From Cedecea neteri (lineage in GTDB: Bacteria; Pseudomonadota; Gammaproteobacteria; Enterobacterales; Enterobacteriaceae): a DNA stretch of 64,000 bases. The DNA lies in the NCBI RefSeq assembly GCF_000758305.1, contig NZ_CP009458.1, forward strand, positions 1,984,001 to 2,048,000, read 5' to 3'. A model generated the notes under the pieces. It worked only from the letters and a program-made list of their open reading frames with translations. It had not been told where the DNA came from and ran no database searches. A program made the translations under genes and the position numbers. Numbering within the stretch: position 1 is the stretch's first letter; every line of letters starts with the position of its first letter. This document shows, one piece after another, positions 48,487 to 56,282 of the stretch.

Positions 48487-48504
48487 ATGTCATAAAAATG
48501 TAAA
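48487..48504 (+). promoter_or_regulatory. Second, oppositely oriented PhoB-like box
   Basis: The plus strand reads ATGTCAT-AAAA-ATGTAAA, again two heptamers with a 4-bp AT spacer, 38 bp further from phoE and in inverted orientation. An inverted upstream Pho box has been described for E. coli phoE. Confidence 0.5.
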
Positions 48505-48642
48505 ATATATCCGCTATCGTCAGCGATCCTTTCTTGCTTATTAACCCTTTTCCCACGCCGCCTGTTGGCAAGCCGCGCGACTCCTGTTACAACGTCATCT
48601 GGCTTTTTAATTTCCCCTTATTTGTAGAAACGGCAGAGAATC

Positions 48643-49746
48643 ATGAGTGACAGCCAGACGCTGGTCGTAAAACTAGGCACCAGCGTATTAACCGGTGGCT
48701 CCCGCCGCCTGAACCGCGCCCATATTGTTGAACTGGTTCGCCAGTGTGCCCAGCTGCACGCGGCGGGGCATCGTATTGTGATTGTGACCTCCGGGGCGAT
48801 TGCCGCCGGACGTGAACACCTCGGCTACCCCGAACTCCCCGCCACCATCGCGTCCAAGCAACTGCTGGCCGCGGTAGGGCAAAGTCGCCTGATTCAGCTC
48901 TGGGAACAGTTGTTCTCTATCTACGGCATTCACGTCGGGCAGATGTTGCTGACCCGCGCCGATATGGAAGACCGTGAACGCTTCCTTAATGCCCGTGACA
49001 CGCTCAGAGCGCTGTTAGATAACAACATTGTGCCGGTCATTAATGAAAACGACGCCGTGGCGACGGCGGAAATCAAAGTCGGCGATAACGACAACCTTTC
49101 CGCACTGGCCGCGATTCTCGCCGGAGCCGACAAGCTGCTGCTGCTCACCGATCAGCAGGGCCTGTACACCGCTGACCCGCGTAATAACCCGGAAGCTGAA
49201 CTGATTAAAGAAGTGCACGGCATTGACGATGCGCTGCGCGCCATTGCGGGCGACAGCGTTTCTGGCCTTGGCACGGGTGGCATGGGCACTAAGCTCCAGG
49301 CGGCCGACGTGGCCTGCCGCGCGGGTATCGACGTCATTATCGCCGCAGGCAGCAAGCCCGGCGTTATTGGCGACGTCATGGCCGGCAACTCTGTGGGGAC
49401 GCGCTTCCACGCGCAGCAGTCTCCGCTGGAGAACCGCAAACGCTGGATCTTTGGTGCTCCGCCAGCCGGTGAAATCACCGTGGATGACGGTGCCCTGTCC
49501 GCTATTCTGGAGCGCGGCAGCTCATTGCTGCCAAAAGGCATCAAAAGCGTGAGCGGCAACTTCTCCCGCGGGGAAGTGATCCGCATTCGTAGCCTGGAAG
49601 GGCGCGACATCGCCCACGGCGTTTGTCGCTACAACAGCGACGCGCTGCGCCGCATTGCCGGGCATCACTCCCAGCAAATCGACGAAATCCTCGGCTATGA
49701 ATACGGCCCGGTGGCCGTGCATCGCGACGACATGATTGTTAATTAA
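48643..49746 (+). CDS. proB: Glutamate 5-kinase
   Basis: ProB phosphorylates glutamate in the first step of proline synthesis and is feedback-inhibited by proline. The 367-residue product equals E. coli ProB. The N-terminal kinase domain begins SQTLVVKLGTSVLTGGS, with VPVINENDAVAT and GTGGMGTKLQAA segments. A C-terminal PUA domain (about residues 275-360) is also present. proA follows after 11 bp in the classic proBA operon. Confidence 0.97.
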   Translation: MSDSQTLVVKLGTSVLTGGSRRLNRAHIVELVRQCAQLHAAGHRIVIVTSGAIAAGREHLGYPELPATIASKQLLAAVGQSRLIQLWEQLFSIYGIHVGQMLLTRADMEDRERFLNARDTLRALLDNNIVPVINENDAVATAEIKVGDNDNLSALAAILAGADKLLLLTDQQGLYTADPRNNPEAELIKEVHGIDDALRAIAGDSVSGLGTGGMGTKLQAADVACRAGIDVIIAAGSKPGVIGDVMAGNSVGTRFHAQQSPLENRKRWIFGAPPAGEITVDDGALSAILERGSSLLPKGIKSVSGNFSRGEVIRIRSLEGRDIAHGVCRYNSDALRRIAGHHSQQIDEILGYEYGPVAVHRDDMIVN

Positions 49747-49757
49747 GGAGCAGATCA

Positions 49758-51011
49758 ATGCTTGAACAAATGGGCAAAGCGGCAAAAGAGGCCTCTTACC
49801 AGCTGGCACTGCTCTCCGGCCGCGAAAAAAACCGCGTGCTGGAAAAAATTGCCGACTACCTTGAAGCGCGTTCGGAACAGATCCTGACCGCCAACCAGCA
49901 GGACGTGGACGAGGCGCGTAAAAACGGCCTCAGCGAAGCGATGCTTGACCGCCTGCAGCTCACCCCGGCCCGCCTGAAGGGCATCGCCGACGATGTGCGC
50001 CAGGTGTGTAGCCTCGCCGACCCGGTAGGGCAGGTAATCGACGGCGGGTTGCTGGATAGCGGGCTACGCATTGAACGCCGCCGCGTGCCGCTCGGCGTGG
50101 TGGGCGTGATCTATGAAGCTCGCCCGAACGTGACCGTAGACGTCGCCTCTCTGTGCCTGAAAACCGGCAACGCCGCCATTCTGCGCGGCGGGAAAGAAAC
50201 CTGGCGCACCAACAACGCCACGGTGGCGGTGATCCAGCAGGCGCTGGAAGAGTGCGGCCTGCCAAAAGCGGCGGTTCAGGCGATTGAAAACCCGGACCGC
50301 GCGCTGGTCACCGAAATGCTGCGTCTCGATCGCTACATCGACATGCTGATCCCACGCGGTGGCGCGGGCCTGCATAAACTTTGCCGTGAACAGTCGACGA
50401 TCCCGGTGATCACCGGCGGCATCGGCGTGTGCCACATCGTGGTGGACGACACCGCCGAAATTGAACCGGCGCTGAAAATCATCGTCAACGCCAAAACCCA
50501 GCGCCCGAGCACCTGTAACACGGTGGAAACGCTGCTGGTGCACCAGGCGATTGCCGACCGCTTCCTGCCTGCGCTGAGCAAGCAGATGGCCGAGTCTGGC
50601 GTGACGCTGCATGCGGACGAAAAATCGCTGCCTGTGCTGCAAACCGGCCCGGCAGTTGTGGAAGCGGTGAAAGAGGCGGATTACAACGACGAATGGCTGT
50701 CGCTGCACCTGAATGTGAAAGTGGTGGCGGATCTTGATGATGCCATCGCCCATATTCGCGAGCACGGCACCCAGCATTCGGACGCTATTCTGACCCGCAC
50801 GCTGCGCAACGCGAACCGCTTTATTAACGAAGTGGATTCCTCTGCCGTGTACGTCAACGCCTCAACTCGCTTCACCGACGGCGCTCAGTTCGGCCTTGGT
50901 GCGGAAGTGGCGGTCAGCACCCAGAAGCTGCACGCTCGCGGCCCGATGGGGCTGGAAGCCTTAACCACCTACAAGTGGATCGGCTTCGGCGACGACACGA
51001 TTCGTGCGTAA
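49758..51011 (+). CDS. proA: Glutamate-5-semialdehyde dehydrogenase (gamma-glutamyl phosphate reductase)
   Basis: ProA reduces gamma-glutamyl phosphate to glutamate semialdehyde with NADPH. The 417-residue aldehyde-dehydrogenase-fold protein has the catalytic Cys in KTQRPSTCNTVETLLVH (about residue 255) and the C-terminal FGLGAEVAVSTQKLHARGPMGLEALTTYKW block. It is coupled to proB, and thrW lies 111 bp downstream, as in E. coli. Confidence 0.97.
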   Translation: MLEQMGKAAKEASYQLALLSGREKNRVLEKIADYLEARSEQILTANQQDVDEARKNGLSEAMLDRLQLTPARLKGIADDVRQVCSLADPVGQVIDGGLLDSGLRIERRRVPLGVVGVIYEARPNVTVDVASLCLKTGNAAILRGGKETWRTNNATVAVIQQALEECGLPKAAVQAIENPDRALVTEMLRLDRYIDMLIPRGGAGLHKLCREQSTIPVITGGIGVCHIVVDDTAEIEPALKIIVNAKTQRPSTCNTVETLLVHQAIADRFLPALSKQMAESGVTLHADEKSLPVLQTGPAVVEAVKEADYNDEWLSLHLNVKVVADLDDAIAHIREHGTQHSDAILTRTLRNANRFINEVDSSAVYVNASTRFTDGAQFGLGAEVAVSTQKLHARGPMGLEALTTYKWIGFGDDTIRA

Positions 51012-51122
51012 TTGAAGACAGGGTGATGCAAAAACCAGCAGTCAGTTTGATAAGTGGTTGACGCATCACCCATTCTTCCTTACCCTTTTACACCGCAGCC
51101 ACGCTCGTGGCGCGTCCTGAAA

Positions 51123-51198
51123 GCCGATATAGCTCAGTTGGTAGAGCAGCGCATTCGTAATGCGAAGGTCGTAGGTTCGACTCCTATTATCGGCACCA
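51123..51198 (+). tRNA. thrW: tRNA-Thr (CGT)
   Basis: A 76-nt tRNA with encoded CCA and anticodon CGT at 51156-51158, matching E. coli thrW apparently base for base. It is a well-known attachment site for P4-type integrases, and the integrase gene here begins 150 bp downstream. The tRNA is intact. Confidence 0.97.
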
Positions 51199-51306
51199 TT
51201 TCAAACTCTTCCCAAGTCTACCTAAATCAACTTAAAGCCCGTATATAGCGGTTTCTGGCCCGTGTCTTATCTCCTTCAACTGGACTCAACCGAAATCAAG
51301 TCACAG

Positions 51307-51357
51307 TTGGGGGCATAAATGGGGCATTCTGTGTTCGGTCCAGGGAGATGCCCCCAA
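51307..51357 (+). promoter_or_regulatory. Inverted repeat around the integrase start codon
   Basis: TTGGGGGCAT (51307-51316) and ATGCCCCCAA (51348-51357) form a perfect 10-bp inverted repeat that includes the integrase ATG. Paired in mRNA it would hide the start site; as DNA it could be an autoregulatory or arm-type integrase site. Confidence 0.6.
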
Positions 51358-52541
51358 TCAAGCTTAATGCGCGGCAGGTAGATGCTGGTAAACCCAGAGA
51401 GAAAGCCTACAAGCTAGCAGATGGTGCAGGCTTGTATCTTGAAGTTGTTCTTTCTGGTTCTCGATACTGGCGGATGAAATATCGATTCAATCGAAAAGAG
51501 AAACGTATGGCTTTTGGTGTCTATCCGGCAGTGTCCCTTGCACAAGCGAGGGCACTACGTGATGAAGCCAAGAAAAAGCTGGCCGAAGGTATCGACCTAT
51601 CGTTTGCCAAGAAAGAAGAAAAGTTGGTTCGCGATGTGCAGCTCAATAATACGTTTCAGGCTGTGGCGCTTGAATGGCACGGAACGAAGGTGAGCCGGTG
51701 GTCAGAAGGTTATGCCTCCGACATTATCGAAGCCTTCAATAAAGATATTTTCCCTTATATTGGCCAACTGCCGGTGAATGACATCAAGCCTTTGGTTCTG
51801 CTGAATGTGCTACGTCGAATGGAAAGCCGTGGCGCGACAGAGAAGGCCAATAAGGTTCGCCAGCGCTGCAGCGAAGTTTTTCGTTACGCCATCGTTACCG
51901 GTCGTGCGGAATACAATCCTGAAGCGGATCTTACCAGCGCGATGTCAGGGCGTGAATCGAAGCATTACCCCTTCCTGACTGTTGACGAGTTACCAGCTTT
52001 CTTCAAAGCTATCTCTGGAGATACAGGAAGCCCGCTAGTTGTTCTTGCCGCTCGTCTGCGGGTACTTATGGGAGTTCGTATTGGCGAGCTCCGAGGTGCT
52101 TTCTGGAGTGAGTTTGATCTTGAAAAAGCGGTGTGGGAAATTCCTGCCGAGCGGATGAAGATGAAACGGCCCCATCTTGTACCCCTCTCTACCCAAGCGC
52201 TGGAAATCGTACAGCAACTCAAAGTGATGTCAGGGCAATATCCACTGGTGTTCCCAGGACGTAATGATCCCCGCAAGACGATGAGTGAAGCGAGTATTAA
52301 TCAGGTGTTTAAGCGGATTGGATATACGGGGAAGGTAACGGGGCATGGTTTCCGTCACACGATGAGTACGATTTTGCACGAGGAAGGGTTCAATACGGCA
52401 TGGATTGAAACCCAGCTGGCTCACGTTGATAAAAATGCGATTCGTGGGACGTATAACCGTGCGTTGTATCTGGAAGGTAGGAGGGAGATGATGCAGTGGT
52501 ATGCAGATTATATTGAAGCATCTTTAACTAAGGTTATATAA
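51348..52541 (+). CDS. P4-type tyrosine-recombinase integrase
   Basis: A 397-residue site-specific integrase. It has an N-terminal DUF4102 arm-binding domain (LNARQVDAGKPREKAYKLADGAGLYLEV), a core-binding SAM-like domain (about residues 100-180) and a catalytic domain. Active-site residues are visible: Arg in RVLMGVRIGELRG, Lys in the beta-hairpin (AERMKMKRPHLVPLS), HGFRH (His and Arg), His in QLAHVDKN, and Tyr in GTYNRALY. It lies directly downstream of thrW in the same orientation, the normal layout for islands that use the tRNA 3' end as attB. The ORF is full length and looks functional. Confidence 0.93.
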   Translation: MPPIKLNARQVDAGKPREKAYKLADGAGLYLEVVLSGSRYWRMKYRFNRKEKRMAFGVYPAVSLAQARALRDEAKKKLAEGIDLSFAKKEEKLVRDVQLNNTFQAVALEWHGTKVSRWSEGYASDIIEAFNKDIFPYIGQLPVNDIKPLVLLNVLRRMESRGATEKANKVRQRCSEVFRYAIVTGRAEYNPEADLTSAMSGRESKHYPFLTVDELPAFFKAISGDTGSPLVVLAARLRVLMGVRIGELRGAFWSEFDLEKAVWEIPAERMKMKRPHLVPLSTQALEIVQQLKVMSGQYPLVFPGRNDPRKTMSEASINQVFKRIGYTGKVTGHGFRHTMSTILHEEGFNTAWIETQLAHVDKNAIRGTYNRALYLEGRREMMQWYADYIEASLTKVI

Positions 52542-52550
52542 GCCTGTAAA

Positions 52551-52581
52551 TAGGGAAAACGAGTTTTTAAAGTTTTCCCTA
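52551..52581 (+). terminator. Hairpin after the integrase gene
   Basis: A 10-bp perfect stem TAGGGAAAAC/GTTTTCCCTA with an 11-nt loop begins 9 bp after the integrase stop. It has no strong T-run but would separate int from the nuclease operon. Confidence 0.6.
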
Positions 52582-52597
52582 GAGGTGCCATCTTTCA

Positions 52598-52615
52598 ACT
52601 GTATAAAAAAACAGT
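52598..52615 (+). promoter_or_regulatory. LexA-type SOS box upstream of the nuclease-ATPase operon
   Basis: ACTGT-ATAAAAAA-ACAGT fits the LexA consensus CTGT-N8-ACAG perfectly, with the outer A/T pair also matching. It lies 150 bp upstream of the nuclease start codon in an AT-rich leader. An exact match within a 224-bp region is unlikely by chance (roughly 1 in 300 at even base composition). Promoter boxes could not be fixed. Confidence 0.65.
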
Positions 52616-52633
52616 ATTTAAAACAGTGCATTA

Positions 52634-52650
52634 GATCACTAAAAGTGATC
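52634..52650 (+). promoter_or_regulatory. Inverted repeat in the nuclease-operon leader
   Basis: GATCACT-AAA-AGTGATC is a perfect 7-bp inverted repeat, followed by an AT stretch with eight Ts near 52661-52669. It could be a leader terminator or attenuator, or a repressor operator, between the SOS box and the first gene. Confidence 0.5.
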
Positions 52651-52765
52651 TTACAAATTTATTTTTTTTGATTTTCGTGATACACATCGCCTTAAATGGT
52701 TTAATTTGCATCCACATCCATCACTGGATGACGATGGAAATTTTTAGCTGTTGTAGGAGAGCAGG

Positions 52766-53875
52766 GTGGCTAAAAATAAAGCGGCAAACGCCGGGGTTGA
52801 TGCGTTAACTGGTTTTGAGTTTCAAAGAAACTGTGCATTGTATCTTTTGTTAGATAATTTCAATTCTTTTATCAATAAAGAGTTCTTTATTTGTATCGAA
52901 CATCACGATGATTTTCTATTTTGTTATAAAACTGATTGCTTAAGTTATATAAACGAGATACATGCCTATCAAGCAAAGAAACTTAGCGGGAAAATATGGA
53001 CTATCGATTCTAGGTTTTCTGAGATGGTATCTAAAATACTATTGGTGGGCGAAAACTTAAGAAATGATGCTTTTGAAAAAAGTGAAGATTATAAACACCA
53101 GCTAACATTTATATCAAATACAGAAATAGAATTAAAATACTCACCGTCAAAGGCGTTAAAAAAAGAAGGTATTACTGAGCAGATATTAAGGATTAATGAG
53201 CAAAACTCTATCTGTGCTTATGATGAATTACATAAAAACATTCAGAATAAAATTGAAGAGAAAGTTACAGATATTTGTAATGAAGAATCTTCTGTTTTCC
53301 ATCGTAAAGAACTAAGTAACCTAAAAATTCAGTGGGTAGATTTTCCAAGAACAGCTGCAAAACAAAAAGAGTCGCTTATTGGACTTATGTCTAGAAAGTT
53401 TTCTCATATAGCTGACCCGAAAGCAGCCATCGAGGTAATACTTGCTCTATTTAGAAATGTGGAAACTGTATATAATCAAGGGCAGGAAATATGTCTACTC
53501 GATCCAACAAAAAGGGTTGAAGGCGAAGATGTTAAGAAAGTTATGAATATAATTGATTCACAGCAAAAGGCATTCGACTATTGGCGTGACGAAGCACAGC
53601 AATTCTCAATGAAATTCAGAATACCACTTAGCATACAGAAAAATCATGAAAACTATATACTTAACTCTTTTGAACTACTCAAGGATATGAGTAATTACGA
53701 TTATCAAATCATTAAAGACTTTGTTAGAAATAATGATTACACAACTCAATATTTTTCTCTTCAAGACGCATTAACTGCATATGTTGATAATGTTAGAAAA
53801 TCTCATTCTATAAACCTAGATAATATTGATACATTTTTTGCAGTTCTGTGTTCATACGTTGAGTGCTACGATTAA
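52766..53875 (+). CDS. Cap4/DUF4297-type dsDNA nuclease, candidate defence effector
   Basis: A 369-residue protein, starting with GTG behind an AGGAGA site. The N-terminal ~80 residues have the PD-(D/E)xK pattern of the Cap4/DUF4297 nuclease family: GFEFQRNCALYLLL (16-29), Glu45 with HHDD (46-49), and Gln69-x-Lys71 in HAYQAKKLSGK. Cap4-type nucleases are the killing domains of CBASS and of Lamassu LmuA. The remaining ~290 residues are helical and unrecognised; no SAVED or CARF sensor is evident, and no CD-NTase gene is nearby. The gene is AT-rich against its neighbours, a sign of transfer. The next gene starts 8 bp downstream. Confidence 0.72.
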   Translation: MAKNKAANAGVDALTGFEFQRNCALYLLLDNFNSFINKEFFICIEHHDDFLFCYKTDCLSYINEIHAYQAKKLSGKIWTIDSRFSEMVSKILLVGENLRNDAFEKSEDYKHQLTFISNTEIELKYSPSKALKKEGITEQILRINEQNSICAYDELHKNIQNKIEEKVTDICNEESSVFHRKELSNLKIQWVDFPRTAAKQKESLIGLMSRKFSHIADPKAAIEVILALFRNVETVYNQGQEICLLDPTKRVEGEDVKKVMNIIDSQQKAFDYWRDEAQQFSMKFRIPLSIQKNHENYILNSFELLKDMSNYDYQIIKDFVRNNDYTTQYFSLQDALTAYVDNVRKSHSINLDNIDTFFAVLCSYVECYD

Positions 53876-53883
53876 GGTAAACC

Positions 53884-55647
53884 ATGAAGACAATTATAAA
53901 GTTTGATAGATTGTTTGTTGTCTCTGAAAGTCATAATTTATATTTCGACCAAAAGTTTTCAAATAAAATAAACATAATAAGTGGGTGTAATACCTCAGGT
54001 AAAAGCACTTTAATACAGAGTATTTTATTTACCTTTGGAATTAACGATGTTAAAGATGGCTTGAGCGAAATTATTCGATACAACCCTACGTTCAGATTGG
54101 ATTTCAGCATCACTAAAGGAGGCGTAGATAAAAAATATATAATTGTAAGAGAGCTTGGTAGCATATATTTAAAAGAGGATGGGGGAAATGTTTTTAGTTT
54201 TCATGGAATTGACTCTGATGGTCGAGTTGAACATGTGAAGCTTAAGGAGATGTTATCTCAATTATTTTATTTTAACATGCTTTTAGAACAGAAGGGTGAG
54301 CTAAAAAAAGCATCGATAGAATGCATGTTCCTGCCTTATTATATTTCTCAATCTGTAGGGTGGGTTTATTTAAGAGAGTCATTCTCTAATCTTGGTTTTT
54401 ATAAAGACTTTAAAGATACGTATCTTGATTATTATCTTGGCATAGAAAATTCTTTTGATAAAGAACATTTTTATAAATTAACAAAAGAGCGGACACAACT
54501 TCAGTCGAAGATCTCCTCATTGAATAAATATAGCGCCGAGCCTCACTTTGTTGTTTCTAAATTACTGGATGAAGAGTTTGGTGATGAGGCTCAGAAGTAT
54601 ATAGATGGTTATATTAAATTAGTAGCATCATTAGATGAAGAACGTGATGTATATACTGGTTTGTGTAATAAGTTATCCTTAACTAAAAATCATGTCAAGA
54701 TACTAAGAAGAACTAAAAGAAATATTAAAAACCAAAACTATAACAATATTGATCGTTGTCCTGCATGTACGCAAATACTTCCTTATTCCTTAGAAGGGTT
54801 ATATGGTTATTATCAAAACATCAATGATACTAATAAACTATCGGAGCAAATAAATAATAAAATACAAAAAATACAGTCTGACATTAATGGTTCACTTGCG
54901 AAGATTAAAAAGTTAGAAATTGATATATCTTCAAAGTATTCATATTTTCTTGAGAAAAAATCACAAAATTTATCTGTCAACACATGGATCGATAATAAAG
55001 CAAACATACGTCTGTTAGGCAATATTCATGAAGAGATAGAAGAATATACAAAAAGGTCTGATGAAATTAAAGGATTAATTGATGGGATGGGAGAGGAGCA
55101 GTCTCTTTTTGTCGAGCGGTTTAACAAAGAAAAAGATTTCAAGGAAATATTTAAAAAATATCTTAATGATATGCAGTTGTTCAATGTAACAGAACCTAGA
55201 TATACAGATCTTTATAAAATAAATTCATTTCCTTTTCAAGGTGTTGAACTTCATAAAACTGTAATGTCATATCATTTTGCATTAAATTCTTTAATAAGAA
55301 AAACAGACAATATACATCGACTTCCATTTATGCTTGACGCAATTCTTAAGGAAGATATCGATGACAGAAATTTTGATCTCATACTGTCGTTTGTGGGAAA
55401 AAATCTTCCGACTGATACTCAATCATTTATATCAATGTCTGAGTATGCTGAAGATAACCTCTTGAAAGATGGTAAAGAGATAAGTGCATTCCGAAGATCC
55501 AAGGTTAAAGATATTAAAAATCGATACTTCCCTGATGGTACGAATTTATTCTTTATTGGTGATGGGAAGCGTGAGAGAGCATTTTTATCAAAACCTTTGG
55601 ATTTAAACCTCGATATTTTCGTTGATACATGTCGGCTTACTGAATGA
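53884..55647 (+). CDS. Rad50/SMC-like ATPase with zinc-hook motif, partner of the Cap4-type nuclease
   Basis: A 587-residue protein. Walker A is GCNTSGKST (Gly34 to Thr42). Charged coiled-coil-prone stretches (about 195-280 and 310-425) flank CPAC at 292-295, close to the midpoint, as in Rad50 zinc hooks. Toward the C-terminus a hydrophobic strand ending in Asp485 (LPFMLDAILKED) looks like Walker B; no LSGGQ-type signature is evident. Such RecF/SMC-like ATPases act as DNA-structure sensors in Lamassu (LmuB) and related systems. With the nuclease 8 bp upstream it forms a likely sensor-effector pair. Codon use is AT-rich. I cannot assign it to a named family with certainty. Confidence 0.7.
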   Translation: MKTIIKFDRLFVVSESHNLYFDQKFSNKINIISGCNTSGKSTLIQSILFTFGINDVKDGLSEIIRYNPTFRLDFSITKGGVDKKYIIVRELGSIYLKEDGGNVFSFHGIDSDGRVEHVKLKEMLSQLFYFNMLLEQKGELKKASIECMFLPYYISQSVGWVYLRESFSNLGFYKDFKDTYLDYYLGIENSFDKEHFYKLTKERTQLQSKISSLNKYSAEPHFVVSKLLDEEFGDEAQKYIDGYIKLVASLDEERDVYTGLCNKLSLTKNHVKILRRTKRNIKNQNYNNIDRCPACTQILPYSLEGLYGYYQNINDTNKLSEQINNKIQKIQSDINGSLAKIKKLEIDISSKYSYFLEKKSQNLSVNTWIDNKANIRLLGNIHEEIEEYTKRSDEIKGLIDGMGEEQSLFVERFNKEKDFKEIFKKYLNDMQLFNVTEPRYTDLYKINSFPFQGVELHKTVMSYHFALNSLIRKTDNIHRLPFMLDAILKEDIDDRNFDLILSFVGKNLPTDTQSFISMSEYAEDNLLKDGKEISAFRRSKVKDIKNRYFPDGTNLFFIGDGKRERAFLSKPLDLNLDIFVDTCRLTE

Positions 55648-55658
55648 TTTCTTTAGTT

Positions 55659-55692
55659 AATAGCGAATGCACAAGTTTGCGCATTCGCTATT
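55659..55692 (+). terminator. Terminator hairpin after the ATPase gene
   Basis: A 12-bp perfect stem AATAGCGAATGC/GCATTCGCTATT with a 10-nt loop starts 11 bp past the stop, followed by TATGCTATATATTTTTTT. It marks the end of the two-gene operon. Confidence 0.7.
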
Positions 55693-55776
55693 TATGCTAT
55701 ATATTTTTTTCCGTATGTAATATTGCAAGGAGTTTTTCACCGAATATCATAGGGCCAGATAGACAGGGGAACAACT

Positions 55777-55862
55777 ATGGTTTTTACAGCATTACAACTC
55801 TTCAAAACCTCTCCGATGAAACCCGCGTGGGCATCGTGTTGCTGCTTAGATTAATGGGATAG
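55777..55862 (+). pseudogene. Fragment of arsR (ArsR-family repressor), frameshifted and truncated
   Basis: From the ATG the frame reads MVFTALQLFK; a one-base loss in an A-run (55804-55807) shifts it, after which NLSDETRVGIVLLLRLMG continues in another frame to TAG. The two pieces match the first ~28 residues of enterobacterial ArsR (LQLFKNLSDETRLGIVLLLREMG). The metal-binding and HTH parts are missing. It is a relic of an arsenic-resistance locus inside the island. Confidence 0.75.
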
Positions 55863-55934
55863 CTATGCATGTGCGATCTCTATGATAAAGCACATTATTA
55901 CTATTCTTTATTCGATTAACGGATGGAGGGTATA

Positions 55935-56168
55935 ATGACGAGCCTTTACGAAATGATGCAACTTAGTGATTATGATTCCATGGTTAACAGGGAATTTACA
56001 TATAAGGGGAAAAGTGTAGGTCAGCTCAAAGGATTCTGTGATCTCGATAACCAATACCTTGTATTCATAACTGAAACAGGCCAGAAAAAAATTAGATGGG
56101 ATATGAACGATGGTAATGGACGTTCACAGTTAAACCCCTTGATGCACCACTACAAACTGGTTGAGTAA
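55935..56168 (+). CDS. Hypothetical 77-residue protein in the thrW island
   Basis: The ATG at 55935 has a GGAGGG site 4-9 bp upstream, better than the ATG at 55923. The product (MTSLYEMMQLSDYDSMVNREFTYKGKSVGQLKGF...) is small, has no membrane segment and is not recognised. Its second half, YLVFITETGQKKIRWDMNDGNGRSQLNP, looks like a compact beta-rich fold. It is 287 bp downstream of the ATPase gene beyond a terminator, so probably a separate transcript. It could be cargo or an accessory factor; nothing ties it to the nuclease operon except position. Confidence 0.6.
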   Translation: MTSLYEMMQLSDYDSMVNREFTYKGKSVGQLKGFCDLDNQYLVFITETGQKKIRWDMNDGNGRSQLNPLMHHYKLVE

Positions 56169-56186
56169 CTTTTAACTTAACCACAC

Positions 56187-56220
56187 AGGCCACTGGCATC
56201 TGCTGGTGGTCTTTTTTTAA
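56187..56220 (+). terminator. Probable terminator after the 77-residue gene
   Basis: An imperfect stem AGGCCAC/GTGGTCT-like with G-U pairing, followed by seven Ts (56212-56218). Confidence 0.5.
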
Positions 56221-56282
56221 GCTTACTGTAAATGGTTGTTTGCGGGCAAAGGGGGCTGAATGGCAGATTTGAAAGACCTGTC

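Noticed and set aside
52766..55647. CBASS or toxin-antitoxin reading of the nuclease-ATPase pair
   Set aside because: No CD-NTase, SAVED domain or small antitoxin-like gene is adjacent; the nuclease is followed by a 587-residue ATPase, which fits an SMC/Lamassu-like arrangement better.
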